The notes below the pieces were generated by a model that had not been told where the DNA came from, did not search any database, and saw only the letters and a program-made list of their open reading frames with translations. Position numbers and translations under genes: made by a program. A stretch of DNA of 21,102 nt from Ichthyophthirius multifiliis (lineage: Eukaryota; Ciliophora; Oligohymenophorea; Hymenostomatida). Below are positions 1 through 9,528 of the stretch, piece after piece. Numbering within the stretch: the stretch's first letter is position 1; every line of letters starts with the position of its first letter. Location of the stretch: positions 1 to 21,102 of the forward strand of contig NW_004086728.1 of the NCBI RefSeq assembly GCF_000220395.1. The letters run 5' to 3'.

Positions 1-250
1 TTATATATATATATATAATAATATTTATATTTATTTTAATATATAAATATATTTATTATTTATAATGCAAATTCTATAAAAAATGATATTTTATTTTTAT
101 ATTATATAGACACAAAATAATTAAAAGATTGTATAACTTTGTTTTATAATTAACCTAATAATTTATTTAATTTATTTAATATTTTTTTTTTATATCACTT
201 TATATTTTTTTTAATAATTAATTTGTTATTTTATACATATTATAATATAA
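1..250. other. AT-rich upstream region
   Basis: Almost pure A/T with a short (TA)n tract at the left edge. No open frame or RNA gene is visible. It presumably holds the promoter of the coiled-coil gene that starts at 251, but no motif can be named. Confidence 0.4.
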
Positions 251-3200
251 ATGGAAACACTTATTAACAAATATGAGCGTAAAATTTGTTAATTATCAGC
301 AATTAATTTTTAATCATAATAAATAATGTAATGCAGAAACAATAAAATCGATAATTTATAAAAATAGATTGAAAACTTAATAAAAGATCGTAATTTTTGC
401 TAAAATTGTGATTAAAAATTATAATATGAACAATAAATAAATTAAAATTTAATTTTAAAAAATAATAAACTTCTTCAATAAATAAGCGACTTGTAATAAT
501 AATAACAATAATTTGATATATAATTATCAATATTAAATAATTAGTTATATTTAAAATAAACAGAGATAAATTAAAAAGATATTTAAATATAATAGGATTA
601 ATAAAAAGAAATAATTATATTAAAATAGAGTATAAAAGATAAAGATAACTATAAAATCGAAAAATAAGGTTTTTAATTTGATCAAGATGTGTAACAAAAA
701 GCAGATTTTATAAATTATGAAATATATATTAAAGAAGAACTTAATAATATAAAATAATAATATTAAAGTTAAATTTGTTAACTTAATAATGAAAAGAATG
801 AACTAGAATGTAAACTTATAAAATTAATTTAAGAAAATCAAATGCACAAAAGAAATTATGAAAATAAATTTACTAGTTTAAAAAAAAAATACAAAAATTA
901 AATTTTAAAAAAATAAATCAAAATAAAAATGAAGAAATTAAAATCTAAAATTTAGAAAATACACACTAATAATTTATTGAAAAATAAAAAATTTATAAAA
1001 TTAATATGAACAATAGTATATAAATAATTAATAAATATAAGAATATTTTAATTAATAATTTAAATAATTTATATAGCTTTAATCTTCTATAGATAAATAG
1101 TAATATTAAAATTTAATTTCTAAACCTATATAATAATTAATCGAAAAGCAAATAAAAAACAATACTAATGTCTCTCTTTTTGAAATTCCATCAGAACTAT
1201 ACTTTATATCTAAATTATATAATTTCCTATAATATTAAATACTACATAATTATAATTTAGAATAAAAAAATTTCGAATTAATTAATACATTAAACTTCAT
1301 AAACTAAGATATAAAAGATAAAATCCCCCTTTTGTCCCAAAAAATGGAATAATTCAAAAAAATGAAAGATTTTTTGGAAAATGCATACACTAAAGAATGC
1401 TAATTATTTGAAAAAATATAATCTTTATAAAATTAAATAAATTTAAATTAATCTTAAATAAATTAATTAAAAGATGAAAAGGATAATTTAAAGGAATCTT
1501 TAGAATAATAAATTCAAACAAATATTAATTTAAATTTTATTTAAGAAAAATTAAAAAAATATATTTTTAATACAAATCAATTAATCAATTTATAATAATT
1601 CAATTATAATTTTTTAAGTAAAAATGAACTAAATTCGCTTGAATATACATAAATAAAATAACTTTCAATTTAAATTTAAGAACTTTAAAGTTAAATATAT
1701 GATTTATAGAAAAATAACGAAAAAAATAATGATAATAATTCTAATTAATTTATAAATTTAAGTGAATAAAATAAAAGTTTAAAAGAAAAATTAGAAAACG
1801 CTTAATAAAGAATTTAATAAATTTAAGAAATTTTTTACTTTTAAAATTTAGGCGATGAAAATGTTGAGAAAATATACTATGAGAATGTTTTTGAATAAGT
1901 AAGTAATGGTCTTTAATAAAAAATTGTAAAAACTTAAAAATAGTTATAAGAAGAAATTTTAAATAGATAATTGTTGGAAGAAAATATTAATATTATGAAG
2001 ATTAAAGAGAAATTTTATGAAAAAAAAATTGAAGAAATTATTAAAAGAAATTAAGATAATTTTAAATATATTAAGCTTTTAGAAAAATAAAATTAAGAAT
2101 TGTAAAATAAAAACTATGAATAAATCAAATTTGAACTTATTGAAGATTAATTAATGTTATAGAAAGAATAAGAGAATAATAAAAAAAAAATAACTTAAGA
2201 ATAAATGTAAATAATATATATTTATTTAAAAAATAATAATATATACAATATATAATAATTTTATATATATATTTATATCAAATAAAAAAAAAACCATTTT
2301 AATTTTTTTAAATAATAAAAATGTTTTAATAAAAAAAATATATAAAATAAAAATATTTTATTTTTTAAAAAGATTATAATAATTCTAGAATACATTATAA
2401 ATTAATTTAAATATAATGTAAAAGGAAATAGTATAAAATTCTAATATATAGTATAATATGAACGCTTTAGAAGACAAATTCAATAAATATTTATAAAATA
2501 ATGAAGAAAATAATAAAATAAAATAGTAATATTAATAAATAATCCAATCAAATATATAAATAGAAAACTTAAAAATATAAAATGATCTTGTTAACAACAA
2601 ACTAAAATATTAAAATAATCATATATCCAGTTTAGAAAACTAAATTTAATATTTACTTGAATAAATTAATTGCAATCAAGATGTTTATTAATTAAACCAA
2701 AATATGGAACAATTTTAAAACTCGGAAAATTCCGTAGGTAATTAATTTTTATAAGAATATTAGAATACACAATAAACCATGGTTTAATTATCTGAAAAAT
2801 GTTTAATTTTAGTGAATAAATTTAACGATTTAATTAAAGTAAATTAAAATTAGAGTGAACAAATAGTTCAGATTAAAGAAAATTTTAATCAATAATATAA
2901 TATTAATTTGAAAAATTTAGTTGATAAATTTAATGAAAAAGCAAAATAATTAATAGAAATTGAAAATCTATTCGAGTTTTACAAAAAGTCATTATAAGAA
3001 AATTAGGAGAAATAATAAATTGAAAAAAATTAGGAAAAATAATAAGTTGAAAAAAATTAGGAAAAATAATAAATTGAAAAAAATTAAGAAAAATAATAAG
3101 GTATATAAGATAATTAAAAAATTAATAATCAAAACTAAGTTCAAAATAAAAATCTAGTCGAGGAAAATAAAAAATTAATAAGAGAAGTAAAAAACTTAAA

Positions 3201-3378
3201 AGACTTGTTTGAAATATAAACAAATGAGCTTATTATTTTAGAATAAACTTATTTATAAGAAATTAACTTTTATATTAATTAAATTAAATATAAATAAATT
3301 CAAATTAATGATAATAATTAAAGATAACAAGAAACAAGCTTAAAAAATACAAGTTCTATAGCTTTAGAAGAAATTTGA
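251..3378 (+). CDS. Long coiled-coil protein, two frame slips, one intron
   Basis: I do not recognise a family. Read with TAA/TAG as Gln, the start ATG at 251 (A-rich context) opens a Gln/Lys/Glu/Asn/Leu-rich coiled coil; an early segment reads RNFCQNCDQKL. The frame used changes twice: about 251-913, then about 913-990, then about 990-2206. Each change fits one base missing from an A-run (881-889 or 907-913; 986-991). A probable intron at 2207-2372 (GTAAAT to AAAAAG, nearly pure A/T) joins in frame to 2373-3378, which ends at TGA 3376-3378. That last part includes four 27-nt repeats (EKNQEKQQV type). Without the intron, 2458-3378 would be a separate 306-residue gene starting MNALEDKFNKY, but only about 250 nt would separate the two. 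The slips could be assembly errors, ribosomal slippage or early decay. Confidence 0.5.
2995..3102 (+). repeat. Coding 27-nt tandem repeat, 4 copies
   Basis: Four back-to-back 27-nt units at 2995-3021, 3022-3048, 3049-3075 and 3076-3102 encode the nine-residue unit EKNQEKQQ[IV]. The first copy is diverged (QENQEKQQI) and the last ends in Gly. The unit keeps the reading frame and alternates charged and Gln residues, as in an extended helix. Confidence 0.8.
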
Positions 3379-5059
3379 TATAATAATAATTATATTTAAA
3401 TAAAAAAATTATTTAAAAATAAAAAAGTTTAATAAAAAACAATTAATTTTACTTTTCAAATTATAAAACGCTTTTAATAAATTTATTTTTTAAAATTATT
3501 ATTTATTTTTTCAAATATTAAAATTATCTAAAAAAAATACATCTCTCCACCTCTAAATGTTATTTTTATAAATTTACATAGAAAAATTTAATTTAATTAT
3601 ATTTAAAAAATTATATATATAATATATATATAAAAACTTTTTGTACCATTAAATCATATTTTTATCAAAAATTTTAAAACCAAGCTTTACAAACATAGAA
3701 AATTATATTCTAATGATTCAGCATTACCTTTATCTACTTATATTTAATTTTATTAATTATTATTTTAATAAAGATTATCATATTTATTATAATTATGTCC
3801 TCTAATATTACAAGTTTAAATATAGTCTGTTTTACTAATAATATTATATGATTAAAAAAATTAGCTATTTACTCATTATTTTTAAACTATAATTTCTCTA
3901 TATTTTATTTTAATCTTATTTTTATATATTAGTATTTTACCCATTTCCTGAAACCTATTCGTATTCTAAACTACTAATTTAATATATTTTATATTATTAT
4001 CATTATTTTAACAAAAACTGACTTATTTTTTTTAATAAAAATCATTAAGTATATTCGAATTTGAAATATTAATAATATCATGTATATATAAGCTATTTCC
4101 TAAAAACGAAATAGTTCATTAAGTTATAGTCAAACTTTGATTTTCAGAACGCGAAAAAATGCAAAATTAGGGAATTATTATCAATTTATATTTTTATAAT
4201 TCTCTTTTTTTCTAGTTTAGAATAGAAAATATAATTAATCAGACAATTATGATAAGTATTTTAAATGCAAATTTTATTAACATTTTTTTCGGAAATTCTT
4301 TCTATTTATTAATACACAGAAAATAAAAACTGTCTGTCCTTAAACTTTATATATAATAGACATTTATGAATATTGAGTTTATAAAGAAAAACATTAAAAT
4401 TAGCATTTTTCTAAGAAAAATACTACATATTTTGGTTGCATATATATCCTGTATTTGTAAAAGGAAAATATTTTTTTTTTAAATATTCGTAGCTATATGA
4501 GCACATGTTGTGTTTGGATTAATTTTAGAGTTTGGTGTCTGATATTTAAATTATTTTTATATAATTTATTGGGATTAGTTATAAGTTTTGTACTAATAAA
4601 CATAATTAGTTTTAGTTTGGCAGGAGATTAAGAATAATCGAATATACTAAATATTATATAAATAACTTAACTATAAAAAACATGTAATAAATTTTATATA
4701 TATACATATACATATGTTTATATATTTTATATTATAATTAATTTATATTTTGGTCATTTATGTAAATTAATTATTATGTATTTATTTTTTTATTTTTTAT
4801 TTTTTTTAATATTTTTTTTTTCTTTTTTTATTTAACATATATCATAATTGTATTATTTTTAATATCATTTTATTTTTATTTATATTAACCTAAATTTTTA
4901 CAATTAGTTTTTCATATTATAATTATTTATTTTTTTAAGAATTTTTTAATTTTTAAAATGTTAATTAAAAAAAAAAAAAACATTTATTATAAAAAAAAAT
5001 ATTTTATAAAATTTTATAAAATAAAAAATAACAAACGTATATTATTTAATAAATATTTC
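3379..5059. other. Gene-poor spacer with a GC-richer island
   Basis: From 3379 to 3640 and from 4680 to 5059 the DNA is nearly pure A/T, with a (TA)n tract near 3613-3631 and long T runs near 4770-4830. Between about 3640 and 4680 there are clearly more G and C. On the minus strand, an ATG at 4603 opens a 140-codon frame to a TGA at 4181-4183 (start MFISTKLITN). Below it, minus-strand stretches without TGA run to about 3660, but in changing frames. TGA is expected only about once per 60-70 codons here, so this is not proof of coding. It may be a decayed gene, an RNA gene or spacer. Confidence 0.3.
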
Positions 5060-5595
5060 TCATTATTTTCCAGCTTTCTTTTAAGCAGCTTTTTTTTTAC
5101 TTACTTTTGGTTTAGCAGCAGCTTTTGGTTAAGCAGCAACTCTTTTAGTAGGGGCTTTTCTTACTTTAGATTAGACTGCAGCTTTCTTAGCGTTGGCATG
5201 ATGTGCGGCAGCTTTTTTGTTATTCTTAGCATGATGAGCATCTTCATGATTGTGAGCGTGAGCGTGAGCATCAGCATGATTGTGATCATCACCTGCTTTA
5301 TGAGAATGATTATGAGAGTGGTTTACACCATGAGAATGACTATGTTAGTGGGCGTGAGTCAAATTTTTACCTCCTTTAGCTTATTAAGCAGGAGCAACTT
5401 TTTTTTTATGTTAAGTCTTTGTTTACTTTTTTTTTTATTTTGTTTAAAAAAAAAAAAATATTTATAAATTTTTAATTTTACCTTAGCAGCAACTTTCTTT
5501 ACAGCCTTTTATTTAGGAACATTTACTTTTTATTATTATTTTTAAGCGGGTTTTGAAGAAGATCTACTTTTGGATTTTGATTAAGCTTTTGCCAT
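5060..5595 (-). CDS. His-rich linker-histone-like (H1-like) basic protein
   Basis: Exons 5595-5482 and 5425-5060 on the minus strand, split by a 56-nt intron (GTAAAATT to AAAAAG), give 159 residues from MAKAQSKSKSRSSSKP to a TGA. The N-terminus is Ser/Lys/Arg-rich and the C-terminus is Lys/Ala/Pro-rich (APTKRVAAQPKAAAKPK), as in histone H1 tails. No winged-helix globular domain is present; known ciliate macronuclear H1 also lacks it and is of similar size. Residues about 60-120 are packed with His (HSHSHGVNHSHNHSH, then AHAHAHNH and AHHA), which is unusual. Codons use more G and C (AAG, GCT, CAC) than neighbouring genes, suggesting strong expression. A match to the Tetrahymena histone upstream element lies about 200 nt before the ATG. 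DNA packing in the nucleus is inferred; a metal-binding or nucleolar basic protein is the main alternative. Confidence 0.65.
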
Positions 5596-6158
5596 TTTTT
5601 TTTATTATTTTTTTTATTTTATTTTTTTTAGTGTTTTTTTTTTTAAATTTTTTTTTTAATTTTTAAAAATAATATTTTTATTTTTTTAATTATTTTTTAT
5701 TTATATGTTCTATTTAGTTTTTTTTGCAATATTTATAATTATTAATTTTTTTATTTTTATTTATATAAATTAAAAAATTCTATTATCTTTAATTTTATTG
5801 GATAATCTAAAATATTTCAAGGATTTTTTTTTTTTTTTTAATTAAAAAAAGTATTTCAATTAATTAAAAATATATAAAAAATCCAAAAATTATTAATCAA
5901 AATGTAAATTAAAAAAAAAAAAATTATATTAATTAATAAAATAAAAAAACATATATATATATATATATAATAAAAAAATCAAATTGAAATTATAATTAAA
6001 ATATTTTCTTAATTAATTTTTCTAATATTTTTTCTCTAAAAACAAAAATAATATTAATAATTATAAAAAAAAAAAATTATTAAACATTAATTTATATATA
6101 TTATTTTTTTAATCAATTTTTTTTTATTTTTTAATATAACTTATATTATATTTTTTAT
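5596..6158. other. AT-rich spacer between PTP stop and H1-like start
   Basis: Nearly pure A/T with T runs at 5600-5690 and 5829-5840 and a (TA)n tract at about 5951-5969. It must hold the 3' end of the phosphatase gene and the promoter of the H1-like gene. Apart from the CCAAT element, I see nothing else in it. Confidence 0.4.
5793..5804 (-). promoter_or_regulatory. Histone-type CCAAT element upstream of the H1-like gene
   Basis: The minus strand reads TATCCAATAAAA, differing at one position from the element TATCCAATCARA described upstream of Tetrahymena histone genes. It lies 198-209 nt before the ATG of the H1-like gene, on the same strand, and supports the histone assignment. Chance occurrence in A/T-rich DNA is possible, but the CC core is rare here. 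Confidence 0.5.
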
Positions 6159-6945
6159 TCACAAATCTTATTTTATAATATCTAAACTTTAGTTCATTTA
6201 TAATCCAAATACAATATCAAATTTATAATCTTTTAAAATTTTATCAATTTATATTTTAATAAATTTATATATATATTCATATTATTCCGGTTAATTGACC
6301 ATTCCCCATCTTTATTCTCTTAATCTTCTTACAATTCCAAAAACACTTATAGTACAATGATTTAAATTATCTAAGTTTTCTAAATAAATAAATAGAAGTT
6401 AATTTTTTTTTTAAATATAAAAAAATTACATTTATTTTTTATAGTTTCTTAAATTTATGGTAAATAGCATTTAATATTTAACATTAAATTTACTAAAGAA
6501 ATAATTGTTCCTGTTCTTCCTACTCCAGCACTTTTAATATATTAATTATAATTTTATTATTTATTATTGATTTTTTTTACCTGCAATGAATTACACTAAT
6601 TTTATTTTTTTCATATTCTTCAATCATAAATTGGACTATAAAATTAATTATATTAAAATCTGTTTCAGAAGGAATTCCGTGATCTTTCCAATCAATAAAC
6701 TGAAAAAAAAAAAAAAAAAAAAATTAATTAATTAATTTATATTTTATAAAAAAAATATCACTTAATACTATGTAACTGCTTTTTATTCACCTAATTAATT
6801 ATTTGAAATTAATAATTGCCTTTTATGTAACTTTTCATAAATAATATCCTCTGAATTTAATGTTATTTAAAATTTTTAATACTAACAAGTTTATCCAACT
6901 TAATTAGGCCAATATTATTCGCATTAAACTTTATGATTTTCCTAA

Positions 6946-7019
<74 letters not shown>

Positions 7020-7668
7020 ATAGAATATATATTTGATTTTTACTTTTAAATTACATAACATAACGATTGTTTCAGTATTAAAAATATATATCATTTTCCA
7101 AAAATTTGCAATTGTATTTGGTAAAGGTCCTTATGTAGCAATAAATCTTTTCTCCCCTTCATTTTCAAAAATAGACTTTTTATATTTTTATAATTTAATT
7201 TTATTATGTTATTTGTACATTTATATATGATGCATTTATATAACATTCTTCATTATCATCATGATCTTATTTTAAAATAACTTCTGTATGGGTGTCTATA
7301 AAAATAAAAAGAATATTAAAATAATTATAATTTCTTTTTTAAAAACTATACAAGGTAATATTGTATTATATCTGTTCATTTTACTCAAATTTGAGTCAAA
7401 TTATTTTAATTTTTCATTATGATATTATGTTTCTGTTATTTTTCTTATTAACTGTTTTTATTTGAAAATTATCTTTATGATATTTTTTTATTATTATTAC
7501 TCTAAATTCCATAGCTAAATTTCTCGTAGCTGAATCTTAAGCAAAACACATTATTGGAATACCTTTTTCTATATATTGGATATCAGGTATTTTTTATACC
7601 CATTAGTATGATATGTCTTGCATATTTTAATTTTATGTCCAAGGACCTTGAACAATATTTTAATTCAT
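6159..7668 (-). CDS. Classical protein tyrosine phosphatase
   Basis: Removes phosphate from phosphotyrosine in proteins. Eight minus-strand exons: 7668-7501, 7451-7352, 7295-7219, 7175-7044, 6941-6762, 6699-6581, 6530-6430 and 6379-6159, giving 365 residues. Every join keeps frame and rebuilds the PTP motifs in order: NRYNTILPY (about 82-90), YINASYI (about 108-114), FIATQGPLPNT (126-136), KVQCEQYWP (163-171), WPD loop as WKDHGIP (223-229), P-loop HCSAGVGRTG (257-266) with catalytic Cys258 and Arg264, and the Q-loop region QPEQYEYIY near 325. The loop Asp (225) is kept, but the usual Pro is Lys. Intron 6 splits the Ser codon of the P-loop. The first 56 residues match nothing I know. There is no signal peptide or membrane segment, so a cytosolic non-receptor enzyme is likely. 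Substrate unknown. Confidence 0.93.
6951..7014. repeat. (TA)32 microsatellite in PTP intron 4
   Basis: A perfect TA run of 64 nt fills most of the 102-nt intron at 6942-7043. It accounts for that intron being the longest in the gene. Confidence 0.97.
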
Positions 7669-8517
7669 ATATTTAATTTAATTTATTTTATTTTATTTTT
7701 AAATAAATAATATATTTATTTTTTATATAAAATTATTAAATATTATGAATAATATATTTTTTTTCAAAAAGCTATCTTTTATATAACGTTCTTTTCATAA
7801 TTTAATTATAATTTTAAATTTTTATTTTTTATTCTTTATAAAAGTTTTTTAATAATAAATATTTAACAATAAAAGCATTACTTAATTAATATTAAATAAT
7901 TTTTAATATATTAGATTAAATTTTAATTAAAATCAAACTATATATAACATGAAAATTGATTGACTTTTTTTTTATCATAAATTATAATTAAATATATATA
8001 TATATATATTTATTTCAAATAAGATTTTATATACTAAAACCAAATAGTTATTTTATTTAATTTTTCTAAACTTATGCCTGTTAAATAATTAATAATAATT
8101 TCCTAAAATAAAATTGTAAACATTATAAAACCCTGTAATCATATATGCATTTAGACAAATAAAAATGCATTAATATTTTTTAAAAAAATATTTTTTACAG
8201 ATAAAGTATATTTCTTAAACCTGTTATTCCTTTTTCGGTTATTCTATGTTTTTAATATTTGATTCTTCTTTTATTTATTTTTTAGAGCGATTAATCTGGC
8301 TTTATAATATATATAAATTTTAAAAGATTTTTATAAAAAAAAAAAAATTAAATTATATTTTATTTTTTTAATAATAAAATAAAATAGTTTTTATGAAACA
8401 TAAAAAAATATATATTTACATATTTATATGTATAAATAAATAATATATTGCTATTTTTTATTTACATATTATAATTATTATTTAAAAATTATATTTAAAA
8501 AAAATAAAATAAAAAAA
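7669..8517. other. Divergent promoter region between PTP and thioredoxin genes
   Basis: The two flanking genes are transcribed away from each other, so both promoters should lie here. Most is A/T only, with (TA)n at 7992-8009. A more GC-rich patch at about 8040-8300 holds a minus-strand frame of about 95 codons without TGA (one stretch reads KHRITEKGITGLRN) but no ATG, so I do not call a gene. It may be an unseen exon, a remnant or chance. Confidence 0.35.
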
Positions 8518-9131
8518 ATGGCAGGAAGAAAGAAAAAGTAGGAAATTATGACGACAATTACAAGTGAAGAGCATTTCATGTAATTCTACAATGAACAAAA
8601 TAAAAAGCTTGTCGGTAACAAATTTATATTATAATAATTTCATATTATAAAATAACTAATTATATACTCTCTACTTTATTTATTTTTTAAAAATAGTCGT
8701 AGATATATATCCTGGATGGTCTGGACCCTGTACTGCTATGTACCCAACTTATAATTAACTTATGTTAAGTATTGATGATTTTGAAAAAAGAATAGACATT
8801 TTACTTGTAAAAAATATATACAATTATTCAATTATAATTTTTTATAAATTAATTAGCTTGATTAAGATAAATTAGTGAATTATAAAAGCGATAAATTCAG
8901 TAAAAAAAACTAATATTTAAATAAATTATTATATTATATAATATTAATATTATTAAAAAAAGGTTCAACATGTAAGCCTAAGTTTCTATTTATTTCTGTA
9001 AAAAAATTATAAATAATTTAGTTTTTTTAAAAATATATTAATAGGATGGAAAAATTATTGATGTTGTTGAAGGAACTAATGTTCCAGTTTTCGTAGATAG
9101 AGTCAATAAATATATACCTCTAGCTTATTGA
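8518..9131 (+). CDS. Dynein-associated thioredoxin-like protein, active site WSGPC
   Basis: Five exons, 8518-8614, 8697-8806, 8857-8899, 8963-8997 and 9045-9131, encode 123 residues. The start MAGRKKK and the layout match the thioredoxin domain of NME8/TXNDC3 and outer-arm dynein light chains of the LC3/LC5 type. The sheet strand VVVDIYPGW leads to WSGPC (40-44), then the cis-Pro region CKPKFLF (87-93), then DGKIIDVVEGTNVP, equivalent to the family's GGxLVAVVRGANAP. The first active-site Cys is Ser, so a CxxC disulfide cannot form; Cys44 remains. The protein is probably a structural or redox-sensing part of axonemal dynein rather than a reductase. There is no NDK domain, so it is the short single-domain form. 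Introns are 47-82 nt. Confidence 0.85.
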
Positions 9132-9528
9132 AATAAATAAATATAAACTAATAAAATATATTTATCAATAATTTATATATAAAATAGTTACAATAATAAG
9201 AATAAATTTTATTATAAAAAAACTTATAAATTTTTAAAAAATATATAAAAAATTTGAAAATTCATTAATATAATATTTGTATTATGTTTTTTATTTTAAA
9301 ATGGATTATATCATATATATATATATTTATTCTTATTTATGGAATATATCATATATATATTGATTCATATTTATTTAAAAAAAAGTTTTTTATATATCTT
9401 AATTACATTTTAATTAAAAATAAATAATGTTGAAAATAAATAAATAAAGTAAATATAAATAATATTTACAGTTTCTTTTTTTTATAAAAAATAAATATAT
9501 ATATATATATAATTAAAATAAATAAAAA
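9132..9528. other. Spacer between thioredoxin and TPR genes
   Basis: A/T-rich DNA holding the 3' end of one gene and the promoter of the next. It contains the 38-bp direct repeat listed separately and a (TA)n tract near 9496-9510 just before the TPR gene's ATG. I see no gene. Confidence 0.4.
9301..9376. repeat. Imperfect 38-bp direct repeat, 2 copies
   Basis: Copies at 9301-9338 and 9339-9376 share ATGGA-TATATCATATATATAT followed by a TTATTT-type tail. They lie about 150-230 nt before the ATG of the TPR gene. A duplicated upstream element or simple slippage product; function unknown. Confidence 0.6.

Noticed and set aside
303-530. Minus-strand hydrophobic frame
   Set aside because: It is the antisense of the first coiled-coil gene, whose plus-strand frame is continuous there.
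2960-3157. Plus-strand Lys/Asn/Arg-rich repeat frame
   Set aside because: It is the shifted reading of the 27-nt coding repeat; the true frame gives EKNQEKQQ units and uses TAA/TAG as Gln.
4958-5467. Plus-strand frame rich in Ser, Phe and Met
   Set aside because: It is the antisense of the His/Ala/Lys codons of the H1-like gene plus its intron.
7033-7230. Plus-strand 65-codon frame
   Set aside because: It overlaps PTP exon 4 on the opposite strand, which carries conserved motifs.
8941-9000. GGTTCAA-type tRNA T-arm look-alikes (also at about 16790)
   Set aside because: Both fall in exons of protein genes, and no cloverleaf can be folded around them.
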